Assembly (NCBI RefSeq): GCF_018070565.1 | Contig: NZ_JAGPXL010000008.1 | Span: forward strand, 186,001 to 250,000 | Source of the DNA: Streptomyces sp. B93 | GTDB taxonomy: Bacteria; Actinomycetota; Actinomycetes; Streptomycetales; Streptomycetaceae | Direction of reading: 5' to 3' | Length of the DNA: 64,000 nucleotides | Shown here: positions 26,991-34,909 of the stretch, in pieces | Layout: each line of letters opens with the position of its first letter | How positions within the stretch are numbered: position 1 is the stretch's first letter | The notes under the pieces: model-generated | Databases searched by the model: none | Told to the model about the DNA's origin: nothing | What the model saw: the letters and a program-made list of their open reading frames with translations, nothing else | Program-made: the position numbers and the translations under genes

Positions 26991-27272
26991 TCAGGCCAGG
27001 TCGTTCCCGAAGCGGTGGACCTGCTTCGCGATGGCACCGGCCGCCGTGTTGGCGATGAGGGCCAGGGCCTCGGCGGCATCGGGGCAAGCCTTCTCAAGCT
27101 CCATCTGCGTGTTCTTGAGGAAAGCAACCTCCGCGAGAGCGTGCTCGGCTACTGCCGAGATGGCTCGGGTGCGTGCCTGCTCGATGTGGAGAGCTCCGGC
27201 TACCTGCCGGAGCTCTCGGTGTACTTGTCGGGAGACCGGCATGCCTGCCGGCCTGCGCATGAGTTCACTCAT
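26991..27272 (-). CDS. Small helical protein, first gene of the small-gene operon
   Basis: A 93-residue soluble protein, predicted largely helical (HRELRQVAGALHIEQARTRAISAVAEHALAEVAFLKNTQMELEKACPDAAEALALIANTAAGAIAKQVHRFGNDL). No family recognised. First of five closely packed tiny genes; a partner or regulator of the transfer apparatus is only a guess. Confidence 0.6.
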   Translation of the reverse strand: MSELMRRPAGMPVSRQVHRELRQVAGALHIEQARTRAISAVAEHALAEVAFLKNTQMELEKACPDAAEALALIANTAAGAIAKQVHRFGNDLA

Positions 27273-27368
27273 TGGTGAGTTCCTTCCGATCTTGAGGTGT
27301 CAAGCCACTTACGTTCTGGGGTGAACGCCTTGCAGCACCAACACTGAGGCTTGCTTGACTCGGTGAGC

Positions 27369-27426
27369 GGAAGAAAGTTGGAAACCTTCTGGAAGTCTCT
27401 GACCTGCGATTGGAAGAAAACTGGAA
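27369..27426. repeat. Direct repeat upstream of the small-gene operon
   Basis: GGAAGAAAGTTGGAA (27369-27383) and GGAAGAAAACTGGAA (27412-27426) match at 13 of 15 bases with 43-base spacing, about 100-150 bases upstream of the operon start. They could be regulator sites or origin iterons. Confidence 0.55.
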
Positions 27427-27452
27427 GGCCTGGGGAGAGCAGACATGAAGAA

Positions 27453-27481
27453 GCCCGCTCACCTTAAGTGGTAGAGCGGGC
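27453..27481. terminator. Hairpin between the small-gene operon and the upstream gene
   Basis: 8-bp perfect stem GCCCGCTC (27453-27460) with GAGCGGGC (27474-27481), extended by inner ACC/GGT pairing. It would end the leftward 119-residue gene. Confidence 0.65.
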
Positions 27482-27515
27482 GCGATGTGTCAGACAGGGT
27501 TGATCAGTTTGGCTA

Positions 27516-27875
27516 CTAGTTACCGTTCTGGTGTCGGTAGGCAGTCATTTCATAGGCTCTGCGGTCGTAAAACTCCGGATTGCGTGGGTCGTAAATGCCA
27601 ACCATGCGACGTCGGTAGGGTTCTAAGGGTGGACCTTCGTAGTCGAGCGAAATTCCGCCCTTCATCGCCAAATCAGCTATGACTAAGGCAGTCTCCAAGA
27701 AGTACTCATATTTGCCTGCGGTAAGCTCAATACCATTACCTCTCTCGAGCCATAGGCCGAGCAGAGGGTTCAGATACACCTCTTGTTCTTCAACGCCGTC
27801 TTCTGCGGTGTCACATGTTGCGACGAAGCGTTCAAAAAGATGGGCATTCTGTTCTAGACTTGTAGGGACATTCAT
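27516..27875 (-). CDS. Hypothetical protein
   Basis: A 119-residue acidic soluble protein (MNVPTSLEQNAHLFERFVATCDTAEDG, YLNPLLGLWLERGNGIELTAGKYEYFLETALVIADLAMKGG). AAAGGAG precedes the ATG. Lower GC than the chromosome backbone. It is divergent from the 562-residue membrane-anchored protein gene, and their promoters may share a palindromic TTGCAA. No family recognised. Confidence 0.65.
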   Translation of the reverse strand: MNVPTSLEQNAHLFERFVATCDTAEDGVEEQEVYLNPLLGLWLERGNGIELTAGKYEYFLETALVIADLAMKGGISLDYEGPPLEPYRRRMVGIYDPRNPEFYDRRAYEMTAYRHQNGN

Positions 27876-27924
27876 ATCACTCCTTTCGGTGATCTACTTC
27901 TATAAAACTACATTTTAGTTGAAA

Positions 27925-27953
27925 TTGCAAGTCTGAGTTAAATGTGGTAAAAT
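27925..27953 (+). promoter_or_regulatory. Sigma-70-like promoter of the 562-residue protein gene
   Basis: TTGCAA (27925-27930), 17 bases, TAAAAT (27948-27953). TTGCAA is self-complementary, and on the minus strand it precedes TTTATA by 18 bases, so it could serve the divergent gene too. Confidence 0.6.
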
Positions 27954-27996
27954 TCGCCACCCTAAAAGCGCGGCGTGAAATATAGGGTGGGGTGAA

Positions 27997-29685
27997 GTGG
28001 GGTCGCGGGAAGAAGCAAAAACACCCTGGGAAGAGCTGTTTCGTTTGGTCACCGAAATGGCCACTGTTGCGAATCTTGAGAGCTGCCCTACATGGCTGGC
28101 ACTCGTACCTATTTCTCGGGCTCCTGCAAATTCCTCCACATATGACAAGGCTCGAGCCCTTCGTCGAATTTTCCTCGAAGTGGTCGATGCTGCATATGAG
28201 ACCCACAAACAAACCCCTACAGATAACCTTGCATGCACCATTTTGGCTGCTGGCGCTTTGATGGGTCTTGTAGTGGATGATCCTAAGAGAGCCTTAGTGA
28301 GTCCTAGCCAGTCCAGGCGAGGACCCGCAGATCTGAAATCCATCCGGCAGGGCGTAGCTGGTGCATGGGTTGGTGGCGTAGACGAACGCACCGTTCGAAA
28401 CCATTGGAAAACATACATCGAGAACTTCGGACAGGCGACGCATGATTATTTGGAAGAACTGACCTCTCAGGAGGAACAGAGTCGACAGCAGGTAGAGCCA
28501 CAAAAGGCCCTACCTGATTTCAAGGGTAGTGAAGCTATCAAGCACAGCGACTCACGTATCCAACCATCACTCGCACTTGATGGCTCACTTCCGATTGAGA
28601 CCGTTGCTAGTGAACAAAACCTAACATCTCCTATTTCGGTAGACGATCACTCCGACAGTAGCTCGTCCGAGCCAATTCAGACTCGCGATCGCACGCAACC
28701 TTCTGTTGACTCCGACGATCGCAAACAGCCGCAACCAGCGAATCCCCGCACTGTGTTTCTCTCAATTCTCAGTGCTGTGGCACTGATCATCACAACGATT
28801 GTCGGCGCGTATAAGTGGATCAGTAGCGATGCTGGTGAGTCCCCTGAACCTGGCCCAGTTGCACAGCCAGCCGACCCCTCATCGTTGCCGGTTAAAGTGG
28901 TCAATATGGTGGACATAAAACCAGCACCCGTGGGGTCCTTCGTGCTCGCGGAGAATCTTGATTTTAGCGACGAAGAGCTCGCTGAGTTCAACACTAATGT
29001 TTACGCTCAAACTGAGAGGCATTCATCCTGGTTTAAAGAACATCAAGCGATTCCCGTGGACTCGAGAGCCTACAATCCTCGGGCAACTATCACGTTAATT
29101 GGCAATCTTCAGGAAGAAATTCGTATCACAGACATGAAGGTTATCAAGGATTGCAGGCCGCCGCTTGACGGCACCTTTTTCAGTCCTTTTGATCCAGAAG
29201 GGACTACGAGCCCTGGTCCTAAAATCCCTCGTATTGCGTTCAATCTTGACGAGGGTGATCCTGCTCCCCAGGATGCAAATAAAGAACCTCGAGGTAATGG
29301 TGAAAGCTACTTCGGTTCTCGCACCATCACGCTTAGGTATGGGGAAAGTGAAACGCTCGGCCTCGGATTTTTCTCGCAGCAGTACTTTTGTAAGTTCACT
29401 CTCCGCCTGTTCGTTGCTACGTCGAAAGGATCGGTCTACCAGGATATTGACGCTAGCGGAGAGAATCGAGATCTCAAGAGCACTACGACGCCATTCTCTC
29501 TTACGGCTCTACTGTCAGGTGATTCGAAAAAATGGCATCTTGGTGGTTGGAAGAACGTTTACGCAAGGTTTGACTGGCGCGATGATCGTGGTAAATTCCA
29601 TCGAGAATGGGTGCGCGTGAGTCCCGAGTGCGGCTTGCCATCCGAACTGGCCCCGTACGAAGAACTGTTCTGCCTAGACGAATGA
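27997..29685 (+). CDS. Membrane-anchored hypothetical protein
   Basis: A 562-residue protein of lower-GC composition. Residues 1-155 form a mainly helical soluble domain (KARALRRIFLEVVDAAYETHKQ, DERTVRNHWKTYIENFGQATHDYL). A long Ser/Asp/Gln-rich linker follows, then one membrane helix at about 252-271 (TVFLSILSAVALIITTIVGAYKWI) and a C-terminal domain of about 270 residues. No signal peptide, so the N-terminal domain is probably cytoplasmic and the C-terminal one outside. Family not recognised. The GTG start follows a promoter-like TTGCAA-N17-TAAAAT. Confidence 0.7.
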   Translation: MGSREEAKTPWEELFRLVTEMATVANLESCPTWLALVPISRAPANSSTYDKARALRRIFLEVVDAAYETHKQTPTDNLACTILAAGALMGLVVDDPKRALVSPSQSRRGPADLKSIRQGVAGAWVGGVDERTVRNHWKTYIENFGQATHDYLEELTSQEEQSRQQVEPQKALPDFKGSEAIKHSDSRIQPSLALDGSLPIETVASEQNLTSPISVDDHSDSSSSEPIQTRDRTQPSVDSDDRKQPQPANPRTVFLSILSAVALIITTIVGAYKWISSDAGESPEPGPVAQPADPSSLPVKVVNMVDIKPAPVGSFVLAENLDFSDEELAEFNTNVYAQTERHSSWFKEHQAIPVDSRAYNPRATITLIGNLQEEIRITDMKVIKDCRPPLDGTFFSPFDPEGTTSPGPKIPRIAFNLDEGDPAPQDANKEPRGNGESYFGSRTITLRYGESETLGLGFFSQQYFCKFTLRLFVATSKGSVYQDIDASGENRDLKSTTTPFSLTALLSGDSKKWHLGGWKNVYARFDWRDDRGKFHREWVRVSPECGLPSELAPYEELFCLDE

Positions 29686-29697
29686 GTCCGATGTGGT

Positions 29698-29835
29698 CAG
29701 TGGTCGTACGCGATTAGAGATAGAGGGACCGAGGCTCCGGTCATGCGGCCATCGCGAGGATGCGCTGAGCGACCCGGATGACGACGCCCTCGAAGGTCCG
29801 GCCACCGTGTTGTTCCAGGTCGAGCTGGCCTGAGG
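29698..29835 (-). pseudogene. Remnant of a transposase 3' end (IS982-like)
   Basis: Read on the minus strand, one frame gives QLDLEQHGGRTFEGVVIRVAQRILAMAA then a stop. After a shift it continues TGASVPLSLIAYDH and a stop at 29698. The ending AYDH after a short linker and the VAQRILAMAA helix recall the C termini of IS982-type transposases common in Streptomyces. Only about 45 codons survive and no start or inverted repeat remains. Confidence 0.5.
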
Positions 29836-29939
29836 GTGTCGTTGACCATATCTGGACATCATGCTGAACCAGCACTGACTTACGCAGTGAATTCCCGACT
29901 CAGGACACCAGGACTCGTGCACCCCGATTGGTGAGCCTC

Positions 29940-30353
29940 TCACCCCAACCCCACCCGACACCAAACAACCTTCCCGCCGCTCGGCGGCTGGAAGAATCCC
30001 CACTCCTTGGCGAGGGCCTCAACAATGATCAGGCCCCGGCCGCCCTCGGCCTGGGGGCTGACAATCCCCTTGCGGACTGGCGGTTGGTGGAAGCCGTCTG
30101 CTACTTCGACGACCAGCTCGCCGGGCATGTAGATCAGCGTCAACGAGATGCGTGCCACCGAAGCGCCCAGCGTCTCCTCGGTGATGAGCACAGCGTTGGT
30201 GACCAGCTCGCTGACGCACAGCTCCACCGTGTCGATCCGCTCGGGCACCAGGCCCCAGGCGCCAAGGACGTCCCTCGTGTGGCGACGAGCCCAGGGCGAG
30301 GCGTCACGCTGAGCGGCAAGCTCCAGCCGGCTGACAAGTCGTCCGCTATTCAC
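29940..30353 (-). CDS. ATP-binding (HATPase, RsbW-like) regulatory protein
   Basis: A 137-residue protein of the small GHKL anti-sigma/kinase class. N box is VELCVSELVTNAVLI near residue 45 and G box is AEGGRGLIIVEALAKEWGF near residue 105. Such proteins are abundant in Streptomyces and bind ATP; some phosphorylate anti-anti-sigma factors. GTG at 30353 is chosen because AGGAGG lies 6 bases upstream. It overlaps the end of the upstream gene by 8 bases, so both are co-expressed. Confidence 0.85.
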   Translation of the reverse strand: MNSGRLVSRLELAAQRDASPWARRHTRDVLGAWGLVPERIDTVELCVSELVTNAVLITEETLGASVARISLTLIYMPGELVVEVADGFHQPPVRKGIVSPQAEGGRGLIIVEALAKEWGFFQPPSGGKVVWCRVGLG

Positions 30354-30711
30354 GACCCGCCTCCTGACTCTTCGGGGCGGTCGCTTCGAACGGCTCGACC
30401 AACCAAAGCTGGCCGCCAATCTCGCGCTCTACCTCGTCCCGCATGATCTCCGCCAACACGGGGATCTGGTGCAGGTGCTCGGGCGAGGGCATGACGACGT
30501 GGGTCACGTTCTTCATGCGGCTGTGCGCTACAACTTCTTGCCACGCCTTGAGCTGCTGCCACTGGGCCTCGACGAACACGTCTGCGAGAACCAGTCCGTT
30601 GTTCTCGGCGAAGATCACCAGGTCTCGTTGGAGACGTAGAACATCGTCGATGCCGAGGTCCGGAAGGACTCGGAGATAGCCATAGGCAAGTCGGGGTGAA
30701 GCAGGTCGCAC
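30346..30711 (-). CDS. Resolvase-fold protein lacking the catalytic serine
   Basis: A 121-residue protein that resembles the N-terminal catalytic domain of serine recombinases (AYGYLRVLPDLGIDDVLRLQRDLVIFAENNGLVLADVFVEAQ, VTHVVMPSPEHLHQIPVLAEIM). In the usual YxRVS the serine is replaced by Leu, the DRLxR arginines are absent and there is no DNA-binding tail. It should therefore be enzymatically dead. Start GTG 30711 follows AAGGAG. It is coupled to the ATP-binding protein and divergent from an XRE-TPR regulator. Confidence 0.65.
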   Translation of the reverse strand: MRPASPRLAYGYLRVLPDLGIDDVLRLQRDLVIFAENNGLVLADVFVEAQWQQLKAWQEVVAHSRMKNVTHVVMPSPEHLHQIPVLAEIMRDEVEREIGGQLWLVEPFEATAPKSQEAGRE

Positions 30712-30823
30712 GGTCGGCTCCTTGCCCCGTCCGCTGGACGGGTAGAAAGACGGGGGACTACCGAGCCTGCTTAGGTCTCCCACCTGCGCCAACTACGGCC
30801 GTACATACACCGGTATACGTCCG

Positions 30824-30860
30824 GCGTATTGCCGCCCACGGGCCCCGTATGGCAATACGC
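30824..30860. promoter_or_regulatory. 10-bp palindrome in the divergent intergenic region
   Basis: Perfect inverted repeat GCGTATTGCC (30824-30833) with GGCAATACGC (30851-30860), 17-base spacer, between the resolvase-fold gene and the XRE-TPR gene. Likely operator for the XRE regulator. Confidence 0.6.
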
Positions 30861-30905
30861 TGGGTTGGGCAAAACAAGGGGCAACAAGGGCGGGAGTACA
30901 GCGGT

Positions 30906-32510
30906 ATGGCACCACAACCACCAGCCCGCTTTTGCCAGTGCGGTACCCGCCTGGCACGGGATAACGCCGGGACCCACTGTGGCGCCTGCGCCCGCCAGGA
31001 GCGCGGCTCAGCTGGTCAACCGCCCGTTCTGCCCGTCGAGTTCTGGCAGCACCCGCAGATGCGTGAGGCCCTGGAGAGCTGGCACTTCGGGAAGGTGCTG
31101 TACGCCTACCGCACACATCCGCACCACGAGCGCCCCATCTCCCAGGGAGCCGTCGCCAACTGGCTTGGTCTGACTCAGGCGCAGCTCAGCCGCATCGAGA
31201 ACGGTCCGGCTCCACAGGACCTGTCCAAGCTCATGAGTTGGGCGCATAGCCTCGGAGCCCCGGCCGACCTACTTTGGTTCAAGCTGCCGGGAAGCCGACA
31301 CCAGTTCGCCGCTCCCACGAATCCGCGGGAGCAGGCCGGTCGCCAGAAGCCAGAGCAGTCGTCCCAGACCCAGGGATCGACACTGCTCCCCGTCGTGGTC
31401 GACGGACAGACCGTCTTCGTACCCATTGACGCCTCCACGCTGGCGACCAGCGGCCTCGGCAGCCTGTCGGCGATCCCAGCCGACAGCACCACGAGCGCAG
31501 AACACGAGGCCATGAGTCCGCTTCACCGTAGAACCCTGCTCAGCGGCATCGCCGCTGCTGCCCTCCCGGGTCTGGGCCTGGAAGAACTCCAGCGCGTAGC
31601 GAGCGCCTTGGACGATTCCCGTCGGTACCAGGGCGGCCCGGTCGTCGACTACTTCCGCACCCAGTTGGAGAGCGCCAAGCGGGACGACGGCTCCCTCGGG
31701 CCCAAGACGACCCTGCCGTTTGTCCTCGGGCTGCTCGGCGCTATTGAGCGGCACGCCCGCGATGTGAAGCCGAAGGCCCGCCGCGAACTGCTGTCGGTCG
31801 GGGCGGACGGAGCCGAGTTCGCCGGATGGCTTTACCGCGACATCCACCAGCCTGGACAGGCCGGCTTCTGGTACGACCGCGCCATGGAGTGGGCTCAAGA
31901 AGCCGACGATGCAGCCATGCAGGGGTACGTCCTGCTCAAGAAGTCCCAGATGGCTTACGACGAACGGGATGCCCTGCGAGTGCTCACCCTGGCCCAAGCA
32001 GCTCGTCACGAGCGGTGGCGGCTCCCACCGCGCGTTCACGCCGAGGTCACTCAGCAAGAAGCCCTCGGCCTGGCCATGACCGGCGAACCGTTGGACGCCG
32101 TCAAGCAGAAGCTCGACGAATCGCGCAGCCTGCTAGCCGAGGTGCCTGGAGTCGACCCGAGCCCGCTGGGGGCCTACTTCGCCGAAGACACCCTGATGCT
32201 CCGCAACGCCGTCACGTACACCGAGGCTGGGAAGCCGAGCATGGCGGTGGAGTTGTTCGGCGAGGCAATCTCCTCCGGGACGCTGTCGCGGCGTGACACA
32301 GGGTTCTTCAATGCGCGGCGGGCGGCTGCCGTAGCGCTGTGCGGCGAGCCTGACGAGGCCGCCCAGCTTGGCCGGACATCTGCCGAAGTGGCCCACACCA
32401 TGAAGTCGGAGCGGACCCTGCGCGTCCTCGGCGAAGTTCTGCACACTTTGGATCGCTGGAGTAGCCGGCCCGCGGTACGAGACTTCCGCGAGGCTCTGCG
32501 AGCTTCGTGA
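30906..32510 (+). CDS. XRE-type HTH regulator with TPR-like C terminus
   Basis: A 534-residue protein. A short zinc-ribbon-like Cys motif (CQCGTRLARDNAGTHCGAC, residues 9-27) precedes a helix-turn-helix (ISQGAVANWLGLTQAQLSRIENG near residue 80-105). A linker and then a long helical-repeat region follow (FAGWLYRDIHQPGQAGFWYDRAMEWAQEA, TYTEAGKPSMAVELFGEAI). This layout is common in Streptomyces signalling regulators that may bind peptides or other ligands through the TPRs. ATG at 30906 leaves the palindrome untranslated. Confidence 0.82.
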   Translation: MAPQPPARFCQCGTRLARDNAGTHCGACARQERGSAGQPPVLPVEFWQHPQMREALESWHFGKVLYAYRTHPHHERPISQGAVANWLGLTQAQLSRIENGPAPQDLSKLMSWAHSLGAPADLLWFKLPGSRHQFAAPTNPREQAGRQKPEQSSQTQGSTLLPVVVDGQTVFVPIDASTLATSGLGSLSAIPADSTTSAEHEAMSPLHRRTLLSGIAAAALPGLGLEELQRVASALDDSRRYQGGPVVDYFRTQLESAKRDDGSLGPKTTLPFVLGLLGAIERHARDVKPKARRELLSVGADGAEFAGWLYRDIHQPGQAGFWYDRAMEWAQEADDAAMQGYVLLKKSQMAYDERDALRVLTLAQAARHERWRLPPRVHAEVTQQEALGLAMTGEPLDAVKQKLDESRSLLAEVPGVDPSPLGAYFAEDTLMLRNAVTYTEAGKPSMAVELFGEAISSGTLSRRDTGFFNARRAAAVALCGEPDEAAQLGRTSAEVAHTMKSERTLRVLGEVLHTLDRWSSRPAVRDFREALRAS

Positions 32511-32575
32511 GGGTCGCGCACCCGAAGCCGTCGGGCTACGGGAAGCTTCTTCTCGACCTGCTCAATCGTGGCTAA

Positions 32576-32989
32576 CTAGATCAGCAGATCCCAACGGTCC
32601 CGCCATTCATTCACATGCTCAAGTTGGATGACGTGATTCTTCGAATCGGGGTTCCGTGGACGAGTGCCTCCCACGCGTTCAAGGAACTCCTGATGGCGTT
32701 TACGCACACCAGCACGCAACTGGTTTGCATCAACAATGTAGAAGTCGCGGGTGTCGGAAATGTTGATCAATATCGCTCGATCGCATGTGAGCGCGGTGAA
32801 CTCATCAACGTCCCCGATGATCCAGGCATTTTTGGTGGCTACCTTTACCAACGCGACGTGCTCGCCGACTTCGATGTAAGTCTGGGCTCCCCGTAGCTTC
32901 GCTGGGAGCGCACGCAACAAAGCTTCGGCGACCGCAAGATGACGCCCAGACTGATGTACCTGCGCGGTGGTGGGTCTCGTTGCTGACAT
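32576..32989 (-). CDS. Hypothetical protein
   Basis: A 137-residue soluble protein (HLAVAEALLRALPAKLRGAQTYIEVGEHVALVKVATKNAWIIGDVDEF, LTCDRAILINISDTRDFYIVDANQLRAGVRKRHQEFLERVGG). The pattern of alternating strands and a C-terminal basic segment suggests a nuclease-like or ligand-binding alpha/beta fold, but I recognise no family. It is convergent with the XRE-TPR gene. Confidence 0.6.
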   Translation of the reverse strand: MSATRPTTAQVHQSGRHLAVAEALLRALPAKLRGAQTYIEVGEHVALVKVATKNAWIIGDVDEFTALTCDRAILINISDTRDFYIVDANQLRAGVRKRHQEFLERVGGTRPRNPDSKNHVIQLEHVNEWRDRWDLLI

Positions 32990-33019
32990 GCAGCAGATCC
33001 TGCCGCATCAGCTGCATGT

Positions 33020-33360
33020 CACGGAAGCTCCTGGTGTAGTTTCAATCGCTTCCTACCTTTTCTGGTAGTCAGCCTGGGCCCTGACTACCCGTCTCCAACG
33101 TGGCGGCCATGCACGACCTGCAACCTGCTCACTACCCACCACACCGCGTTACAGGCTGCGCGCTCCGCGCATCCGTACGGTACCGGCGGCTCAGGCAAAG
33201 TAGCGGCAGCCCGACGGATGGACCACAGGCAAGGCCGAACGGCAGGCGGGGCACGTCGGAAAACAACTGCATGGCTATGGTGTTCGAGTCGCAGCTCAGA
33301 GGACGTGTTGAGCGGCAAAACCGCACCACTTGTTTCACGACAGGCCCGAGGCGGCGTGCC
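33020..33360. other. Gene-free stretch with one hairpin
   Basis: No convincing coding sequence. A hairpin GGTAGTCAG (33064-33072) with CTGACTACC (33081-33089) is the only structure seen; open frames here lack codon bias and recognisable motifs. Confidence 0.5.
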
Positions 33361-33819
33361 CTACTTCCGAGGGGTGAACTTCCAGCTCTGATACGTACTC
33401 CCGTTGCACGGAGCGAGGATCTGCAAGCTGGAGAGCTCGACGCACTTCCCGGAGGCCGCGTTCCTGATCTCGTACCCTCCGGCCACTGACGGAGTCCCGT
33501 GCCACTTCTGTTCGATCCTGTCGTCGCATTCCTGGATGTCCAACTTGACCCCCTCCGCAGCGCACAAGAAGCCATTAGCCATTAGCCGGTAGGTGCCGTC
33601 AGAGGACTGGGACACCTCCCACCGCTGGTAGACGCTGCCGTTACACTCTTTAGGCCGGGCCGAATAGACGTCCCATTCCAGGCAGAAATCGGGGTACCTA
33701 GTACTGGAGATCTGGTAGACCCCGTCGTAGCCATCGGCGGCGGTCGCCGGAGCGGCCAGGGCTGCAGCAGTCACGGCCGCACAGGTCAAGGAACTGAGGA
33801 CACGGGACAGAGGATTCAT
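33361..33819 (-). CDS. Secreted ricin-type beta-trefoil lectin-like protein
   Basis: A 152-residue exported protein. The signal peptide has a basic start and hydrophobic core SSLTCAAVTAAALAAPATAADG, likely cleaved near residue 30. The mature part is a single beta-trefoil with repeated C-x-E/Q...W elements (FCLEWDVYSARPKECNGSVYQRWEV, LCAAEGVKLDIQECDDRIEQKWHG, KCVELSSLQILAPCNGSTYQSWKF). There is no attached catalytic domain, so it is a stand-alone carbohydrate-binding protein. GAAAGGTG precedes the ATG. Confidence 0.8.
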   Translation of the reverse strand: MNPLSRVLSSLTCAAVTAAALAAPATAADGYDGVYQISSTRYPDFCLEWDVYSARPKECNGSVYQRWEVSQSSDGTYRLMANGFLCAAEGVKLDIQECDDRIEQKWHGTPSVAGGYEIRNAASGKCVELSSLQILAPCNGSTYQSWKFTPRK

Positions 33820-34056
33820 GGGCACCTTTCAGGAAGCAGCCGACGTCAAGGGTGCTCCCTCACGCTTAACGGCTCGCATGTCCCTAATCTGATCTGCTTC
33901 ACGCGCTTCGCGGGGACGGCTAGCCGATAGATCACCCGATCGCGTGCCCTGCCGGCGAGTGCTGTCGAACAACAGCCCCAAGACCCCCAGGGCTAATCAG
34001 GCGCCGACAGTGCTCGTTCCGCCGTAGGGCAGGTTCATGCGCTCCACGCTCTCTTA

Positions 34057-34909
34057 GACGCCATCTCATTTGGTGAGTCGGCGATAGCAGATGAGGGTGC
34101 AGGCGATGCTGGTGAAGGCCAGGAAGTGCTCGGCTTTGCGCTCGTAGCGTCGGTGCAGTCGGCGGCATCCTGCGAGCCAGGACATCGTGCGTTCTATCGT
34201 CCAGCGGTGGCGGCCCAGGCGAGTCGAGGACTCGATGCCCTTGCGGGCGATGCGGTGCCTGATGCCTCGCCTGCGTAACCATCGCCGCAGGTGGTCGTAG
34301 TCGTATCCCTTGTCGGCGTGGAGCTTTCCCGGTTTGCGCCGCCGTCGTCCGCGCCGGGAGCGGATCGGCGGTATCCCCTTCACCAGCGGGATCAGCGCCT
34401 GACTGTCGTGCAGGTTCGCCCCCGAGATCCCGACGGACAGGGGCAGACCGGTCCGCTCGGTGATCAGGTGGATCTTCGAGCCGTACTTGCCCCGGTCGAC
34501 AGGATTCGGACCTGTCAGCTCCCCCTTTTCAGGGCCCGCATGTTCACCGAGTCGATCGCACAGCGGGACCAGTCCAGCTCGCCGCGGGCACCAAGCTCAT
34601 CGAGGACCAGGCGGTGGAGTTTTGCCCACACCCGGGCCTTCGACCACTCGGAAAAGCGCCGGTGAGCCGTCGCTCCCGATGGCCCGAACGACGCGGACGG
34701 CAGCTGCTGCCACGTGCAGCCCGACGTGGCCACGAACACGATTGCAGCCAACACCTCCCGGTCGCCATGCCGACGCCGACCGCCGCCCTGAGGCCGCGAG
34801 GGAGCCTCCGGGACCACCCGCTGGAACAGCTCCCACAACTCATCCGGCACCAGCCGCTCAACGATCGAAACCACGACCGATAGGCTACCGATCCAAATGA
34901 GATGACGTC
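34057..34909. mobile_element. Complete IS5-family (IS427-group-like) insertion sequence
   Basis: Terminal inverted repeats GACGCCATCTCATTTGG (34057-34073) and the complement of CCAAATGAGATGACGTC (34893-34909) differ at one of 17 positions. TTA occurs directly outside both ends (34054-34056 and 34910-34912) as a 3-bp target duplication. The 853-bp length is normal for the group. The right-hand TTA is the complement of the TAA stop codon of the flanking hydrolase gene. Confidence 0.9.
34066..34874 (-). CDS. IS5-family transposase made by programmed frameshift
   Basis: Two overlapping frames make one DDE transposase. The first (34874 to 34515, 119 residues) carries LVPDELWELFQRVVPEAP, GGGRRRHGDREVLAAIVFVATSGCTWQQLP and the first catalytic Asp in WSRCAIDSVNMRALK. 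The second runs in another frame to 34066 with GPNPVDRGKYGSKIHLITERTGLPLSVGISGANLHDSQ, HADKGYDYDHLRRWLRRRGI and RHRWTIERTMSWLAGCRRLHRRYER. The join is at AAAAGGGGG on the minus strand (complement of 34521-34529), just before the first frame's stop. No other damage is seen, so the element may be active. Confidence 0.85.

Noticed and set aside
33100..33575. Open frames on both strands near the lectin gene
   Set aside because: No codon bias or motifs; they overlap the well-supported lectin gene antisense.
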